Positions 8,943 to 17,846 are shown, counted from the first letter of the stretch. The stretch: 64,000 bases of DNA from Cupriavidus necator N-1 (GCF_000219215.1 NC_015727.1:1302001-1366000); one strand, 5' to 3'. Translations and numbers: made by a program. Notes: generated from the letters alone by a model not told the origin.

Positions 8943-9735
8943 AATGTTGAAGGTGCACACGCCGAAATCAGCGCGGCTTATTGCGGACGGCTTCCTCGTA
9001 GCTGTGCTCGTCATATGGTGGTATGCGGCCAAAGGACTTCCCGCTTATGTGTTGCCGGGACCTGTCGATGTCATGAGCAACTTGCTCAGATTTGGATATG
9101 ACCCCGAAATGCTTTGGCATCTTGGCAGTACTGGCGCCCGCGTACTCGGTGCGGTATTGATCTCAACCTTCCTTGGTACCGCCTTCGCAGTCTTACCGTT
9201 GTGGTGGCCCTGGGCATCGGAGATTGTCGAAAATCGGATTCAACCATTTGTTAATGCTATTCCATCCATTGGATGGGCAATCATTGGCGTTATCTGGTTT
9301 GATGTGTCAAATTTTGCGGTGATGTTCGTTCAAGTCGCTATTCTGGTCCCGTTCTGCCTTGTCAACGTTACGGTTGGAATTCGGCAGTTGGACCTCGAAA
9401 TTATCGAGATGGGTAGAAGCTTCACGCGGACTAATAGCATTATTTTCTTCAAATTAGTTCTACCACTATTGATGCCATTCATTGCGTCGTCTCTTAGAAT
9501 GGCACTTGGGATGGCGTGGAAACTATCCTTGGTTTCAGAGCTGTTTGGTGCTAGTTCCGGCCTTGGATTTGTCATGCTAAATGCTCAGGAGAGCGGCAAC
9601 ATCGCCCTCGTGATTGCGACTTGCTGCACGGTTGTAATCGCTTACGTTGCGAGCGACCGTTTGATTATGACACCGATCACGGAGTACTTTTCCGGACGTT
9701 CGAGAAAAGGTCGTATCATTCCTGTCAACCAATAA
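8926..9735 (+). CDS. ABC importer permease 2 (SsuC/TauC-like)
   Basis: About 269 residues. The frame overlaps the previous gene. Possible starts are TTG 8914, GTG 8917, ATG 8926 or ATG 8944, none with a strong ribosome-binding site; 8926 is chosen as the first ATG. It has the same topology as permease 1, with a coupling loop LDLEIIEMGRSFTRTNSIIFFKLVLPLLMPF carrying EMGRSF. Ssu and Tau systems usually use a homodimer of one permease, so two adjacent paralogues suggest a heterodimer. Translational coupling is likely. Confidence 0.88.
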   Translation: MLANREMLKVHTPKSARLIADGFLVAVLVIWWYAAKGLPAYVLPGPVDVMSNLLRFGYDPEMLWHLGSTGARVLGAVLISTFLGTAFAVLPLWWPWASEIVENRIQPFVNAIPSIGWAIIGVIWFDVSNFAVMFVQVAILVPFCLVNVTVGIRQLDLEIIEMGRSFTRTNSIIFFKLVLPLLMPFIASSLRMALGMAWKLSLVSELFGASSGLGFVMLNAQESGNIALVIATCCTVVIAYVASDRLIMTPITEYFSGRSRKGRIIPVNQ

Positions 9736-9752
9736 CTTTTTAAATTCCTAAA

Positions 9753-10694
9753 ATGGATAAGATCTCAACCATCGTATTTCCTGGCGGGTTCAACTGGCCA
9801 CTATTTGCAGCAACCGAGCTAGGCTTTTTTGAACGTGAACGGCTGGATGTCAGCATTACTCCAACGCCGAATTCCGTATACCAGATGACCTCGCTGATCG
9901 GCGGCGAGTTTGACATCGCCATGACCGCGTTTGATAACGTGGTCGCCTATCGGGATGGCGCGACTGACGCCAAAGCTTCGCAGCAAGCTGATGTAGTCGC
10001 CGTCAGCGGGGGGGACCGAGGATTCCTCTCACTTGTCTCCACCGCTGAATTCACCGATATCAGTTCACTGAAAGGTCACAAAGTCGCAGTTGATGCTTTA
10101 ACGACTGGTTACGCATTTGTCTTGATGGACATACTTGCCAATTTCGGCCTGGCTAAGGCGGATGTGGAATTCGTAAAGGTCGGAGGAGTCGCGGACCGCT
10201 TCAAAGGGCTTCTCAAGCATGATTTCGATGCGACGCTTCTCGTTTCGCCCTTCGACCTGATTGCGAATGCCAAAGGATTTCGAACTCTGGCAAGCGCTTT
10301 TACCCAGCTGGGGTCGTACCAAGGGGTAGTGGCTGCGGTGCGGCGGTCCTGGGCGCTCGAGAACCGAGAACTACTCGTTCGATTTATTCGTGCGCAGGTC
10401 GCTGGCGTCCAATGGCTCTACGCGCCGGAGAATCGAGATGAGGCTATCCGAATTCTCATAAAGCACTTGCCCCAGATCGGGCCTGAGCTGGCGCAAGCGA
10501 GTTACGCTGCGATGATCGACGGGAACCAGGGTTTTCAGCAAGATGCAGCCGTCGACCTCGAAGGGATGCAAACCGTGCTTGGACTCCGCCGAAAGTACGT
10601 GGAATCCTGCCAAAGCGGACGTCAACTCTCTGAGTACATTGACCTGTCATTCTATAATGACGCCCTTCAGGACGAACGGCAGGTAATTCAGTGA
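9753..10694 (+). CDS. NMT1/THI5-fold substrate-binding-like protein without signal peptide
   Basis: 313 residues. The start is MDKISTIVFPGGFNWPLFAATELGFFERERLDV, which is the first beta strand and helix of the NMT1/SsuA fold with no signal peptide in front. Later motifs (GGEFDIAMTAFDNVVAYRDG; DISSLKGHKVAVDALTTGYAFVL) fit the two-lobe binding-protein fold. A cytoplasmic location is predicted. Known cytosolic enzymes share this fold (the DszB desulfinase, THI5 and 4,5-dihydroxyphthalate decarboxylase families). The catalytic Cys of DszB near residue 27 is not present here. It lies 17 bases after permease 2 with a poor ribosome-binding site. It could be an enzyme, a cytosolic ligand carrier, or a binding protein whose true N-terminus differs. 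Confidence 0.75.
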   Translation: MDKISTIVFPGGFNWPLFAATELGFFERERLDVSITPTPNSVYQMTSLIGGEFDIAMTAFDNVVAYRDGATDAKASQQADVVAVSGGDRGFLSLVSTAEFTDISSLKGHKVAVDALTTGYAFVLMDILANFGLAKADVEFVKVGGVADRFKGLLKHDFDATLLVSPFDLIANAKGFRTLASAFTQLGSYQGVVAAVRRSWALENRELLVRFIRAQVAGVQWLYAPENRDEAIRILIKHLPQIGPELAQASYAAMIDGNQGFQQDAAVDLEGMQTVLGLRRKYVESCQSGRQLSEYIDLSFYNDALQDERQVIQ

Positions 10695-10712
10695 CGACAG
10701 GAACTCACGCAA

Positions 10713-11378
10713 ATGTCAAACTCACAGCGGACTAACGAGATCGAAAGCCTAGACAGCTCGCTCGGGCGCCGAGATCGCGGCAAATTGGAAAAGTACAGGC
10801 GGATCGTTCAAGCCGCTCGCGATGTGTTTCGGGAAAAGGGTTTCGAAGCTGCTACAACTCGCGAGATAGCAGATCGAGCGGATATTGCAATTGCCACGCT
10901 GTTTGTCTATGCAAAGGACAAGCGCGATTTGCTATTCCTTCTCATCAACGATGAGCTTGACACTCTCTTGCAGAAACAGTTTGATGTGCAACCGAAGGAT
11001 GGATCGTTGCTCGGCCAGATTCTCCATATTTTCGCCTGTCAATATGAATATTTTGCAAGCGACGCCGTATTATTTAGGGCCGCTCTTCACGAGTCATTTC
11101 ATTTTGACAGTGATACCGGAAAGGATGGCCCTCAGGTAAAGCGCTGGCGAGAGCGTCACGAGCGTGGCATGGGCTACCTTGAAAAGATAATCGAGGCGAA
11201 TCAAGCGTCTGGCGGCATTCGCCCTGAGGTCAACCCTGCCACTGCCGCGTGGTTGCTTGTTTCAATCTACCGGGCTCAGACTCTCCGCTGGCTTTCTGGA
11301 AAGACGCCCACGGCAAAGAAGGGGATTTCCCAGTTACGAGAAGTTATGGAGCTTCTTGTCAACGGACTTGAAAAGTGA
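10713..11378 (+). CDS. TetR-family transcriptional regulator
   Basis: 221 residues. The N-terminal helix-turn-helix is clear: KYRRIVQAARDVFREKGFEAATTREIADRADIAIATLFVYAKDKRDLLFLL (residues about 28-78). The all-helical C-terminal half is the ligand-binding and dimerisation domain. It is encoded within the monooxygenase/ABC cluster, 18 bases after the binding-like protein, so it is probably the local repressor. The dyad at 4573-4592 is its best candidate operator. The 3' end is followed 49 bases later by the FMN reductase gene. Confidence 0.9.
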   Translation: MSNSQRTNEIESLDSSLGRRDRGKLEKYRRIVQAARDVFREKGFEAATTREIADRADIAIATLFVYAKDKRDLLFLLINDELDTLLQKQFDVQPKDGSLLGQILHIFACQYEYFASDAVLFRAALHESFHFDSDTGKDGPQVKRWRERHERGMGYLEKIIEANQASGGIRPEVNPATAAWLLVSIYRAQTLRWLSGKTPTAKKGISQLREVMELLVNGLEK

Positions 11379-11427
11379 AGGAGCGCTGACTTCTTCACCG
11401 GCTCGGATAACCAAATTTATACTTACC

Positions 11428-12027
11428 ATGGAATCGACACCAAAAATTCTCGCTTTCTCGGGTAGCACTCGAAAAGCTTCATTCAATAAGCGGCTTATTT
11501 CTCTGGCGGTGGCAGAGGCCGACCATCTGGGCGCGGATGTAACCTTGGTTAATCTTGGCGATTTTCCATTGCCGATTTACGATGGCGACATCGAAGAAGA
11601 ACAGGGCGTTCCAAAGAATGCTACGGCGTTAAGGGATATTATGATCGCCCATCATGGTTTTATCATCGCGTCACCTGAATACAATAGTGCCATCTCGCCA
11701 TTGCTTAAGAATGTTCTGGATTGGACCAGCAGGCCAACAAAAACGCAGGAAGGCAAGCTTCCATTTTCCGGGAAATCTGTGTCACTGATGAGCGCATCAC
11801 CGGGTGCCTTCGGTGGTTTTCGCGGCTTGTCTAGCCTGAGCTCGATTCTCTTCAGCCTTGGAATGCATGTGCTTCCCGACATGGTCATTGTCCCAAGTGC
11901 GCCCCAGGCATTCTCACCAGAGGGCAAGCTCACATCTGAACGATTGCAGCATAGTCTCGCAAATGCGGTGGCAAAGCACGTCCTATTCCTAAGCGTGTGC
12001 AAGAGTCCAACTGCGCTTGTGGCCTGA
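11428..12027 (+). CDS. NADPH-dependent FMN reductase (SsuE/ArsH-like)
   Basis: 199 residues from the ATG at 11428. Flavodoxin-like fold with the phosphate-binding loop ILAFSGSTRKASFNKRL (residues 7-23), DFPLPIYDGD, and the SPEYNSAISPLLKNVLDWTSR motif that is diagnostic of NADPH-dependent FMN reductases. It should supply reduced FMN to the luciferase-like monooxygenase at the start of the cluster. The frame is open further upstream, inside the TetR gene, but those codons do not look like this family. The next gene starts six bases after its stop. Confidence 0.88.
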   Translation: MESTPKILAFSGSTRKASFNKRLISLAVAEADHLGADVTLVNLGDFPLPIYDGDIEEEQGVPKNATALRDIMIAHHGFIIASPEYNSAISPLLKNVLDWTSRPTKTQEGKLPFSGKSVSLMSASPGAFGGFRGLSSLSSILFSLGMHVLPDMVIVPSAPQAFSPEGKLTSERLQHSLANAVAKHVLFLSVCKSPTALVA

Positions 12028-12032
12028 CTAGC

Positions 12033-12533
12033 ATGGCAATCTCTTCAGAGACGTTTCGCGAACTTTTCGCGTCGTTCGCGTCTACGGTAACGATAGTCAC
12101 AGCATATGCGGATGACGCGCCCTCCGGCGCTACTGTCACAGCCTGTTCAAGTGTGTCGGCGCAGCCACCGCTTATCATGGTCGCACTTGGCCGCGAAAGT
12201 AGAACATTGAGCCAGATACTTCGGGCTGGTAGATTCGGTGTTAATGTCCTAGCTGATCATCAGGAGGCAGTTGCAAGACTGTTTTCTCAATCGACGGTGA
12301 ACAAATTTTCACGCCTTGATTGGATCCTTGACGGTGACGTTCCCTGCTTGCCGGATAGCTGCGGCTTTGTGGCGGCAAGGCTTTCGTCCGAACTCACAGT
12401 TGGTGACCACGTTCTAATTGTGGGGTCCATAGAGAAGGTCTCCTGCACTTCACAGACTCCATTGCTATACCATCGACGCCAGTTCGCTCGATGTGAGCAA
12501 ATAGGCGTTAAGGCGAACGCATCCGTAGCTTGA
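12033..12533 (+). CDS. Flavin reductase (HpaC/NtaB-like) of a two-component monooxygenase
   Basis: 166 residues from the ATG at 12033. Split-barrel FMN-binding fold: FRELFASFASTVTIVTAY, a GATVTACSSVSAQPPLIMVALGRESRT stretch typical of the family (TANSFxSxSxxPPxxxV), and RFGVNVLADHQEAVARLFS, ending in YHRRQFAR. Members use NAD(P)H to reduce free FMN or FAD for a partner oxygenase. This is the second flavin reductase in the cluster. It may serve the same luciferase-like oxygenase or an enzyme elsewhere. It is the last gene of the + strand cluster, and the following 200 bases hold nothing recognisable. Confidence 0.85.
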   Translation: MAISSETFRELFASFASTVTIVTAYADDAPSGATVTACSSVSAQPPLIMVALGRESRTLSQILRAGRFGVNVLADHQEAVARLFSQSTVNKFSRLDWILDGDVPCLPDSCGFVAARLSSELTVGDHVLIVGSIEKVSCTSQTPLLYHRRQFARCEQIGVKANASVA

Positions 12534-12733
12534 TCGCTGCGTCGCTGCCTACCACGGCAAAGCTAGGGGATGGCGCTCGCTCTCCCCATCTGGCTTCCAC
12601 GGTTGCCACGCTAAAGCGAGGCCGGAAGCCCCCCCCTTTTTATACCTCGCCGGTCACACCCACCACTTCAGTCCAATATCCCAATAGCGGGCAGCTCAAT
12701 GCCTCGAACCATCACTTCGTCGTAGAGCGCCGT

Positions 12734-14156
12734 TCAGGTGGCCAGGCACAAGTACTTCATCTCCAGGTACTCTTCGATACCGTAGCGTGATCCTTCTCGT
12801 CCAACGCCGGATTGCTTGATGCCACCGAACGGCCCTACCTCATTTGAGATCATGCCCGTGTTGATCCCCACCATGCCGTACTCGAGTGCTTCCGCCACTC
12901 GCCAAATCCGCTCCAGATTGCTCGAAAAGAAGTACGCAGCCAAGCCGAACTCAGTGTCGTTCGCCATGCCTATAACTTCTTCATCACTACGGAAGCGAAA
13001 CAGGGGCGCCAGCGGACCAAACGTTTCCTCGCGGGCCACGCGCATGGCCGGAGTTGCCTCGGACACTACGGTGGGCTCAAAAAAGGTGCGCCCAAGTGCA
13101 TGGCGCTCACCTCCAACCAGCACGGTGGCTCCGTGCTTCACCGCATCAGCAATATGTTCCTCAACTTTTCTGACAGCCTCTTCGTCGATCAGCGGACCCT
13201 GCGTGACGTCCGGGGCTAACCCATTTCCCGGCCGAATCCGTGCGACTGCGGTCACCAGTCGCCGTGCGAGCTCGTCATAGACGTGGTCATGCACGTAGAT
13301 GCGATTGGCGCATACGCAGGTCTGGCCGCTGTTGCGGAACTTCGCCGCCATGATGCCATCCACCGCACGGTCAAGATCGGCGTCCTCGAATACAATCAGC
13401 GGGGCGTTACCGCCCAGCTCAAGCGAAAGTCGTTTCACCGTGTCGGAACACTGAGCCATTAGCAGGCGACCAACTTCAGTCGAACCCGTGAAACTAAGCT
13501 TGCGTACAAGCGGGCTGCTGCACAGCACGCCGCCAATCTTCTTGGCATCGCCGGTCACAACCTGAAGTACTCCCCCCGGGACACCTGCCTCTTCGGCTAG
13601 CACTGCAAGCGCCAGCGCCGTAAGTGGTGTCTGCTCGGCGGGCTTGACGATGATGGTGCAGCCAGCGGCCAGCGCCGGACCGACCTTCCGGGTAATCATA
13701 GCGGCCGGGAAGTTCCAGGGCGTGATTGCGGCGCACACTCCGACCGGCTGCCGCAGCACCAACAGTTTCTGATCAGCGCGCGGGCTGGCCAGCACGTCGC
13801 CGTCGACACGCTTGGCCTCCTCGGAAAACCACTCGAGAAACGACGCGGCATATGCGATTTCACCGCGTGCTGGCAGAACAGGGCAAGCCGCTAACTGAAT
13901 GTTGTAGCATGAGGTCGCTCCAACGCCTCAAGATGGAGGCGCGTACCTTGCCCGTCTGCGCGCGCCAGCTCTCTAGCGCCCGCGCCGCCGAAGCGACAGC
14001 TATCTGCGCTTCCATTTCGCCGGCCATCGGCACGGTGCCAATCGCGTCGCCCGTCGCCGGGTTATTCACAATAATCCGTTCGCCGCTGACGGCATCCCGC
14101 CATTCGGCCGCAATCAGCAATTGACTGCGCAGCAAAACTTGGTGTTTTAGCTTCAT
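12734..14156 (-). pseudogene. Broken NAD(P)-dependent aldehyde dehydrogenase (succinate-semialdehyde type)
   Basis: The N-terminal part (from ATG 14156, LLIAAEWRDAVSGERIIVNNPATG) and the C-terminal part are in different frames. The C-terminal frame is open from about 13870 and carries ITPWNFPAAMITRK, LELGGNAPL with catalytic Glu, and GQTCVCANR with catalytic Cys. Both halves match GabD-type succinate-semialdehyde dehydrogenases. Between them the expected segment LAEQGKPLTE is encoded on the opposite strand (13870-13899), so a short inversion plus a small deletion has destroyed the frame. It is the last gene downstream of the Liv genes. An HpaI-type aldolase in the same region would make an aldehyde of this kind. 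The C-terminal part alone lacks the first 110 residues and is unlikely to work. Confidence 0.85.
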
Positions 14157-14495
14157 ATCGGTTCTTTTACTCTACCGGGGGCTGTGTAAGCGCTGCTGAG
14201 CGTGGCGCTAGATTGACGCACGGTTGGTCATCTTTGCGGCCCGCGATTGCGCCCATCCGCTACATTCCCCCCCAAGAAGACGGGGAGTCAACCGCGCATT
14301 CTTGGACTGACAGTTACGGTTCACGGATATCCTGACGTCGACTCCCTGATGACGATCAAGCCATGCCTCCGGTCGGAGCAACTGAAGCGTCAGGGCCGCG
14401 TAGTGCCGTCTGGCAACGGTCGACCGACGGAATGGGCAAGCGAATGGCTACGGGCGCCCGCTCGGCAGGCCTGCCGCCCAAGCGCCCCACCGGGG
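14157..14495. other. Gene-free stretch
   Basis: About 340 bases between the broken dehydrogenase and the livF-like gene. No frame with recognisable motifs was found. It contains the small palindrome GGCAGGCCTGCC near 14464 but no T-run that would make a convincing terminator. Confidence 0.35.
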
Positions 14496-15191
14496 CTACA
14501 CGCTAAGGTAATCGCTCAGCACGCGTTCGTTACTTCGCAGCATGTCGCTAGTCCCGCTGAAACACACCTCGCCTTTTGACAGTACGTAGTGGATATCGCC
14601 CAAGTCCAGCGCTGCACTGAGGTTCTGCTCAATTAGCAAAATTGCCAATCCTTCGGATTTCATCCTTCGCAGAATCTCGACAATCTCGTCGACAATGAGC
14701 GGTGCTAGCCCTTCCGACGGTTCGTCAAGCACAATGACGCTGGGGTTCAGCATCAGAGCTCGGGCAATCGCAACCATTTGCTGTTCTCCGCCGGAGAGCT
14801 GAAACCCACGATTATTGCGGCGCTCCTTAAGGCGTGGGAACATCTCGTAAATGCGTGCCAGCGTCCATCGATTGTCCCGGCCTGACCTCGCGGCGACGGT
14901 TAAATTCTCCTCCACTGACAGACTGGGGAAGATCCCTCGCTCCTGGGGAACGAATCCTACCCCCATGCGCGAAATGCTATAGGACGGCAACCCGGCAATC
15001 GCCCTCCCCGCATAGGTAATGCTCCCTAAGCGCGGCTTCAGATAGCCCATTACGGAGAGCGCCGTTGTTGTCTTTCCAGCGCCATTTCGCCCGAGCAGCG
15101 AGGTCACCGCCCCGGCTTTTACCTGCAACGAAACACCTCGCAGCACGTGGCTGTTCCCATAGTAGGTGTGGATATCATTCACCTCGAGCAT
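14496..15191 (-). CDS. livF: Branched-chain-type ABC ATPase LivF
   Basis: 231 residues. Walker A GRNGAGKTT, the LivF-type Q-loop region GVGFVPQERGIFPSLSVEENL, signature LSGGEQQM, Walker B VIVLDEPSEGLAP, and ILLIEQN. The EGLAP and VPQxRxIFP motifs separate LivF from LivG. It pairs with LivG as the two ATPases of a HAAT-family importer. Its ATG shares one base with the livG stop, showing tight coupling. Because the operon also holds aromatic-oxygenase genes, the transported substrate is more likely an aromatic acid than an amino acid. Confidence 0.93.
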   Translation of the reverse strand: MLEVNDIHTYYGNSHVLRGVSLQVKAGAVTSLLGRNGAGKTTTALSVMGYLKPRLGSITYAGRAIAGLPSYSISRMGVGFVPQERGIFPSLSVEENLTVAARSGRDNRWTLARIYEMFPRLKERRNNRGFQLSGGEQQMVAIARALMLNPSVIVLDEPSEGLAPLIVDEIVEILRRMKSEGLAILLIEQNLSAALDLGDIHYVLSKGEVCFSGTSDMLRSNERVLSDYLSV

Positions 15192-15934
15192 CAGTGTTTC
15201 CCTCCGAGATAGACTTCCCTCACACGGGCATCGCCCTGTATCTCCTGCGGAGATCCTGACGCCAAGACCTCACCGTAATAGAGCACCGTAATGCGGTCGG
15301 CCAGCGAAAACACTACCTTCATGTCATGCTCAATCATCAAAACCGCCAGCGAAGCGGGCAGCTCCCGCACTAGGTCGATCATGCGATCAGTCTCGGCTGG
15401 CGACATTCCCGAGGTTGGCTCATCGAGCAGCAGTAGTTCCGGGTCTGTGGCAAGTGCGATTGCGACCTCGAGCTGTCGCTGTTCGCCGTAAGATAGGCTA
15501 GACACCGCGCGCCTGTAATCGCCCGACAGGTGAACCTGCTCGATAAGCTGATCTGCTCGTTCCCACTGTTGCCGCCTCGACCCGACGCTTCGAAGCGCCT
15601 CATACCATCCGCCATGCTTTGCTTGGACGGCAAGACGCACGTTTTCGCGTACCGAAAGGCTCGAGAATAGGTTGTTCTTCTGAAATGTACGTCCCATGCC
15701 CATCTGACAGATCGCCTCTGGAGCACCCCCGGTAACGTCGCGGTCCTTAAAGAATATCCGGCCCGCTGTCGGCCTAATCTGCCCCGATAGCTGGTGAACC
15801 AGGCTCGTTTTTCCCGCACCGTTAGGGCCGATAATGACATGTCGTTGCCCAACCGAGACCTCCAGGTCGACATCCCTCGTCACGACGAGACTGCCGTATG
15901 CCTTGCGGAGTGCTTCCGTCTTAAGCAATGTCAT
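15191..15934 (-). CDS. livG: Branched-chain-type ABC ATPase LivG
   Basis: 247 residues. Walker A GPNGAGKTS, MGMGRTFQKNNLFSSLSVRENVRLAV (LivG-type Q-loop), signature LSYGEQRQLEVAIALATDPELLLLDEPTSGMSP, then VLMIEHDM. The signature is SYGEQ rather than SGGEQ, which is normal for LivG. Its start overlaps the livM stop by 14 bases and its stop overlaps the livF start, so the four transporter genes are translationally linked. Role: one of two cytoplasmic ATPases of the Liv/HAAT importer. Confidence 0.93.
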   Translation of the reverse strand: MTLLKTEALRKAYGSLVVTRDVDLEVSVGQRHVIIGPNGAGKTSLVHQLSGQIRPTAGRIFFKDRDVTGGAPEAICQMGMGRTFQKNNLFSSLSVRENVRLAVQAKHGGWYEALRSVGSRRQQWERADQLIEQVHLSGDYRRAVSSLSYGEQRQLEVAIALATDPELLLLDEPTSGMSPAETDRMIDLVRELPASLAVLMIEHDMKVVFSLADRITVLYYGEVLASGSPQEIQGDARVREVYLGGKH

Positions 15935-16928
15935 GTTTTACCTCCGAAATGTCGCTTGCCGCGCTAGCTAATCCAGCCTCCTTGCGCGACGGTCCACCGA
16001 GACTAGACAACCGTCCAATGATGAACCCCCATGCCCCGTCCCTCAGGAACATCACGCAGACGATAAAGATTGCACCCACCCAGAACGCCCAGTACTCGTT
16101 GTGAGAACTCATGACTGTTTTCAGCAGCAAGAAGATCCCTGCCCCAACCACTGGTCCGATCACCGTACCGCTGCCCCCCAATACCACCATGATCATCGCG
16201 TCACCGGATTGCTGCCAATGTAGGATGTCCGTCGATACGTAGGCATTCAGGAATGCGTATAGCCCACCGGCAACCCCGGCCAGTCCGCCAGCAATCATAA
16301 AAGCCAGCAACTTGAAGCGCCGTACCGGATAGCCAATCGCCCGCATGCGCCGTTCATTGTCGCGTATGCCAATAAGAATCGACCCGAGCGGCGACCGAAC
16401 CAGGCGGGCGAACAGTGCCACCACAATCAAGAATCCGATCGAGATCACCGCATAGCGAGCTCCGGCGCTTTGTGCGAGGCTGATTCCGAATAAATCGGGG
16501 GCGACGAATCCAGTCAATCCATCAGTGCCACCGGTCACGCTCCGCCACTTCAGTGCCCCTGCAAACAGCAATTGGGAAAACGCCATGGTAAGCATGAGAA
16601 ACGATATCCCGCTGGCCTGGATGCAAAACATGCCGATGACCCCCGCTAGCAAAGTCGACGCCGCAACTCCCGCTGCGAACCCGAGCCAGCCTGACACGCC
16701 CAGATGCACCCCTAGCGCAATGACTGTATAGGTCGATATGCCGAAAAAGGCAGCATGCCCGAACGACATCATTCCGGTATAGCCAACGAGCAGGTTCAGG
16801 CTCATCGCGAATATTCCGAAAATGAGCACCTCAGCGATGATCTCCTTGGCATAGTCAGTCGCGAACCAACCCGCCACCAACAGTATGCACAGGGCCACAA
16901 ACACGATAGATTGCTTTCGCAGTGTCAT
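15921..16928 (-). CDS. livM: Branched-chain-type ABC permease LivM
   Basis: 335 residues from the ATG at 16928, which has AGGGG about eight bases upstream; an in-frame upstream GTG/ATG region overlaps livH and is less likely. About nine to ten membrane helices. Diagnostic segments are LVGYTGMMSFGHAAFFGISTY, GTDGLTGF, IRDNERRMRAIGYPVRRFKLLAFMIAGGLAGVAGGLYA, and the VLGGSGTVIGPVVGAGIF motif shared by LivM/LivH permeases. It should form the transmembrane channel with LivH. Confidence 0.93.
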   Translation of the reverse strand: MTLRKQSIVFVALCILLVAGWFATDYAKEIIAEVLIFGIFAMSLNLLVGYTGMMSFGHAAFFGISTYTVIALGVHLGVSGWLGFAAGVAASTLLAGVIGMFCIQASGISFLMLTMAFSQLLFAGALKWRSVTGGTDGLTGFVAPDLFGISLAQSAGARYAVISIGFLIVVALFARLVRSPLGSILIGIRDNERRMRAIGYPVRRFKLLAFMIAGGLAGVAGGLYAFLNAYVSTDILHWQQSGDAMIMVVLGGSGTVIGPVVGAGIFLLLKTVMSSHNEYWAFWVGAIFIVCVMFLRDGAWGFIIGRLSSLGGPSRKEAGLASAASDISEVKHDIA

Positions 16929-16932
16929 TGTC

Positions 16933-17796
16933 TTATCCCCTAGCGATACCAAACAGCCCTTGCGGTCGGGTCAGCAGCACTACCACCATCAACAGATAAA
17001 CCAGGAACAACGCGTAATCGGGAAAGAATGCCTTCCCAAACGTATCGATGAACGCGAAGAGCAAGGCACCGACCAACGCGCCACGCAGACTGCCCATTCC
17101 GCCGATCACGATCACGATGAATGCAGGTATCAGAACTTCAATATCCATGCCGAGATAGACGCCGAGGATCGGACCGGCGACGATGCCGCCAATCGCTGCG
17201 AGGGCAGCGCCAAGGGCAAAGATCGCCGCAAATAGCAATGGCACGTTGATTCCAATGCCGGCGGCAGTGGCCGCGTCATCGACGCCTGCGCGCACCATCG
17301 CGCCAATCCGGCTGCGCTCCAGAAACCACCAGATCGCGAACCCAGTTGCCGCGCCAAGCGCCACGACGAAAACGCGATACAGAGGTAGAACTGCTCCACC
17401 GACTTCGAGACTGCCTTCCAGAACTGCGGGAGGCGCAATGTTGCGGATTTCGGTGCCCCACAGGAACCTGCAGGCGTCGCCGAAGACCATGATGAATCCG
17501 AACGTCAGCAGTACCTGCTTCAAGTGACCGGCGCTGTACATTGGACGGATGAAATATCGCTCCATCACGATCGCCACAATCGCGGCCGGGATCCAGCCAA
17601 AGCCGAGCGCCAGCCAGAAGCTGCCGGTTAACTTGATGATGGAAAGCGCGACGAACGCGCCGATCATGAAAAACGAACCATGTGCGAGGTTGACGACATT
17701 CATTAGCCCGAAGATCAACGACAATCCGGCTGAGGCCATGAAGAGCAATGCACCCAAGCACAAGCTGTTAATAAATTGTGAGACGAAGAAATCCAT
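16933..17796 (-). CDS. livH: Branched-chain-type ABC permease LivH
   Basis: 287 residues. About eight membrane helices with the LivH signatures LIFGLMNVVNLAHGSFFMIGAF near the N-terminus and IVIGGMGSLRGALVGALLFAFIDTFG near the C-terminus. The segment GAMVRAGVDDAATAAGIGINV corresponds to the cytoplasmic coupling loop. The gene follows the binding-protein gene after 75 bases that contain a hairpin, and is followed four bases later by livM. Confidence 0.93.
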   Translation of the reverse strand: MDFFVSQFINSLCLGALLFMASAGLSLIFGLMNVVNLAHGSFFMIGAFVALSIIKLTGSFWLALGFGWIPAAIVAIVMERYFIRPMYSAGHLKQVLLTFGFIMVFGDACRFLWGTEIRNIAPPAVLEGSLEVGGAVLPLYRVFVVALGAATGFAIWWFLERSRIGAMVRAGVDDAATAAGIGINVPLLFAAIFALGAALAAIGGIVAGPILGVYLGMDIEVLIPAFIVIVIGGMGSLRGALVGALLFAFIDTFGKAFFPDYALFLVYLLMVVVLLTRPQGLFGIARG

Positions 17797-17822
17797 AGCG
17801 CCTTCTCGTAGGTATGGAAGAC

Positions 17823-17846
17823 TCTGGCCGATCGCGGTCGGCCAGA
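17823..17846. terminator. Intercistronic hairpin between binding-protein and livH genes
   Basis: TCTGGCCGA-TCGCGG-TCGGCCAGA is a perfect 9-bp stem with a 6-base loop, located between the binding-protein stop (17872) and the livH start (17796). There is no T-run after it, so it is more likely an mRNA-stabilising or partial attenuating hairpin than a full terminator. Such hairpins commonly keep binding-protein mRNA more abundant than permease mRNA. Confidence 0.55.

Noticed and set aside
9753..10694. Identification as a DszB desulfinase
   Set aside because: The fold and missing signal peptide fit, but the catalytic Cys near residue 27 of DszB has no counterpart here.
13726..14124. 132-codon + strand frame containing LAEQGKPLTE
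   Set aside because: It looks like part of an aldehyde dehydrogenase but only for ten codons. It is explained by a small inverted segment inside the minus-strand dehydrogenase pseudogene, not by a gene.
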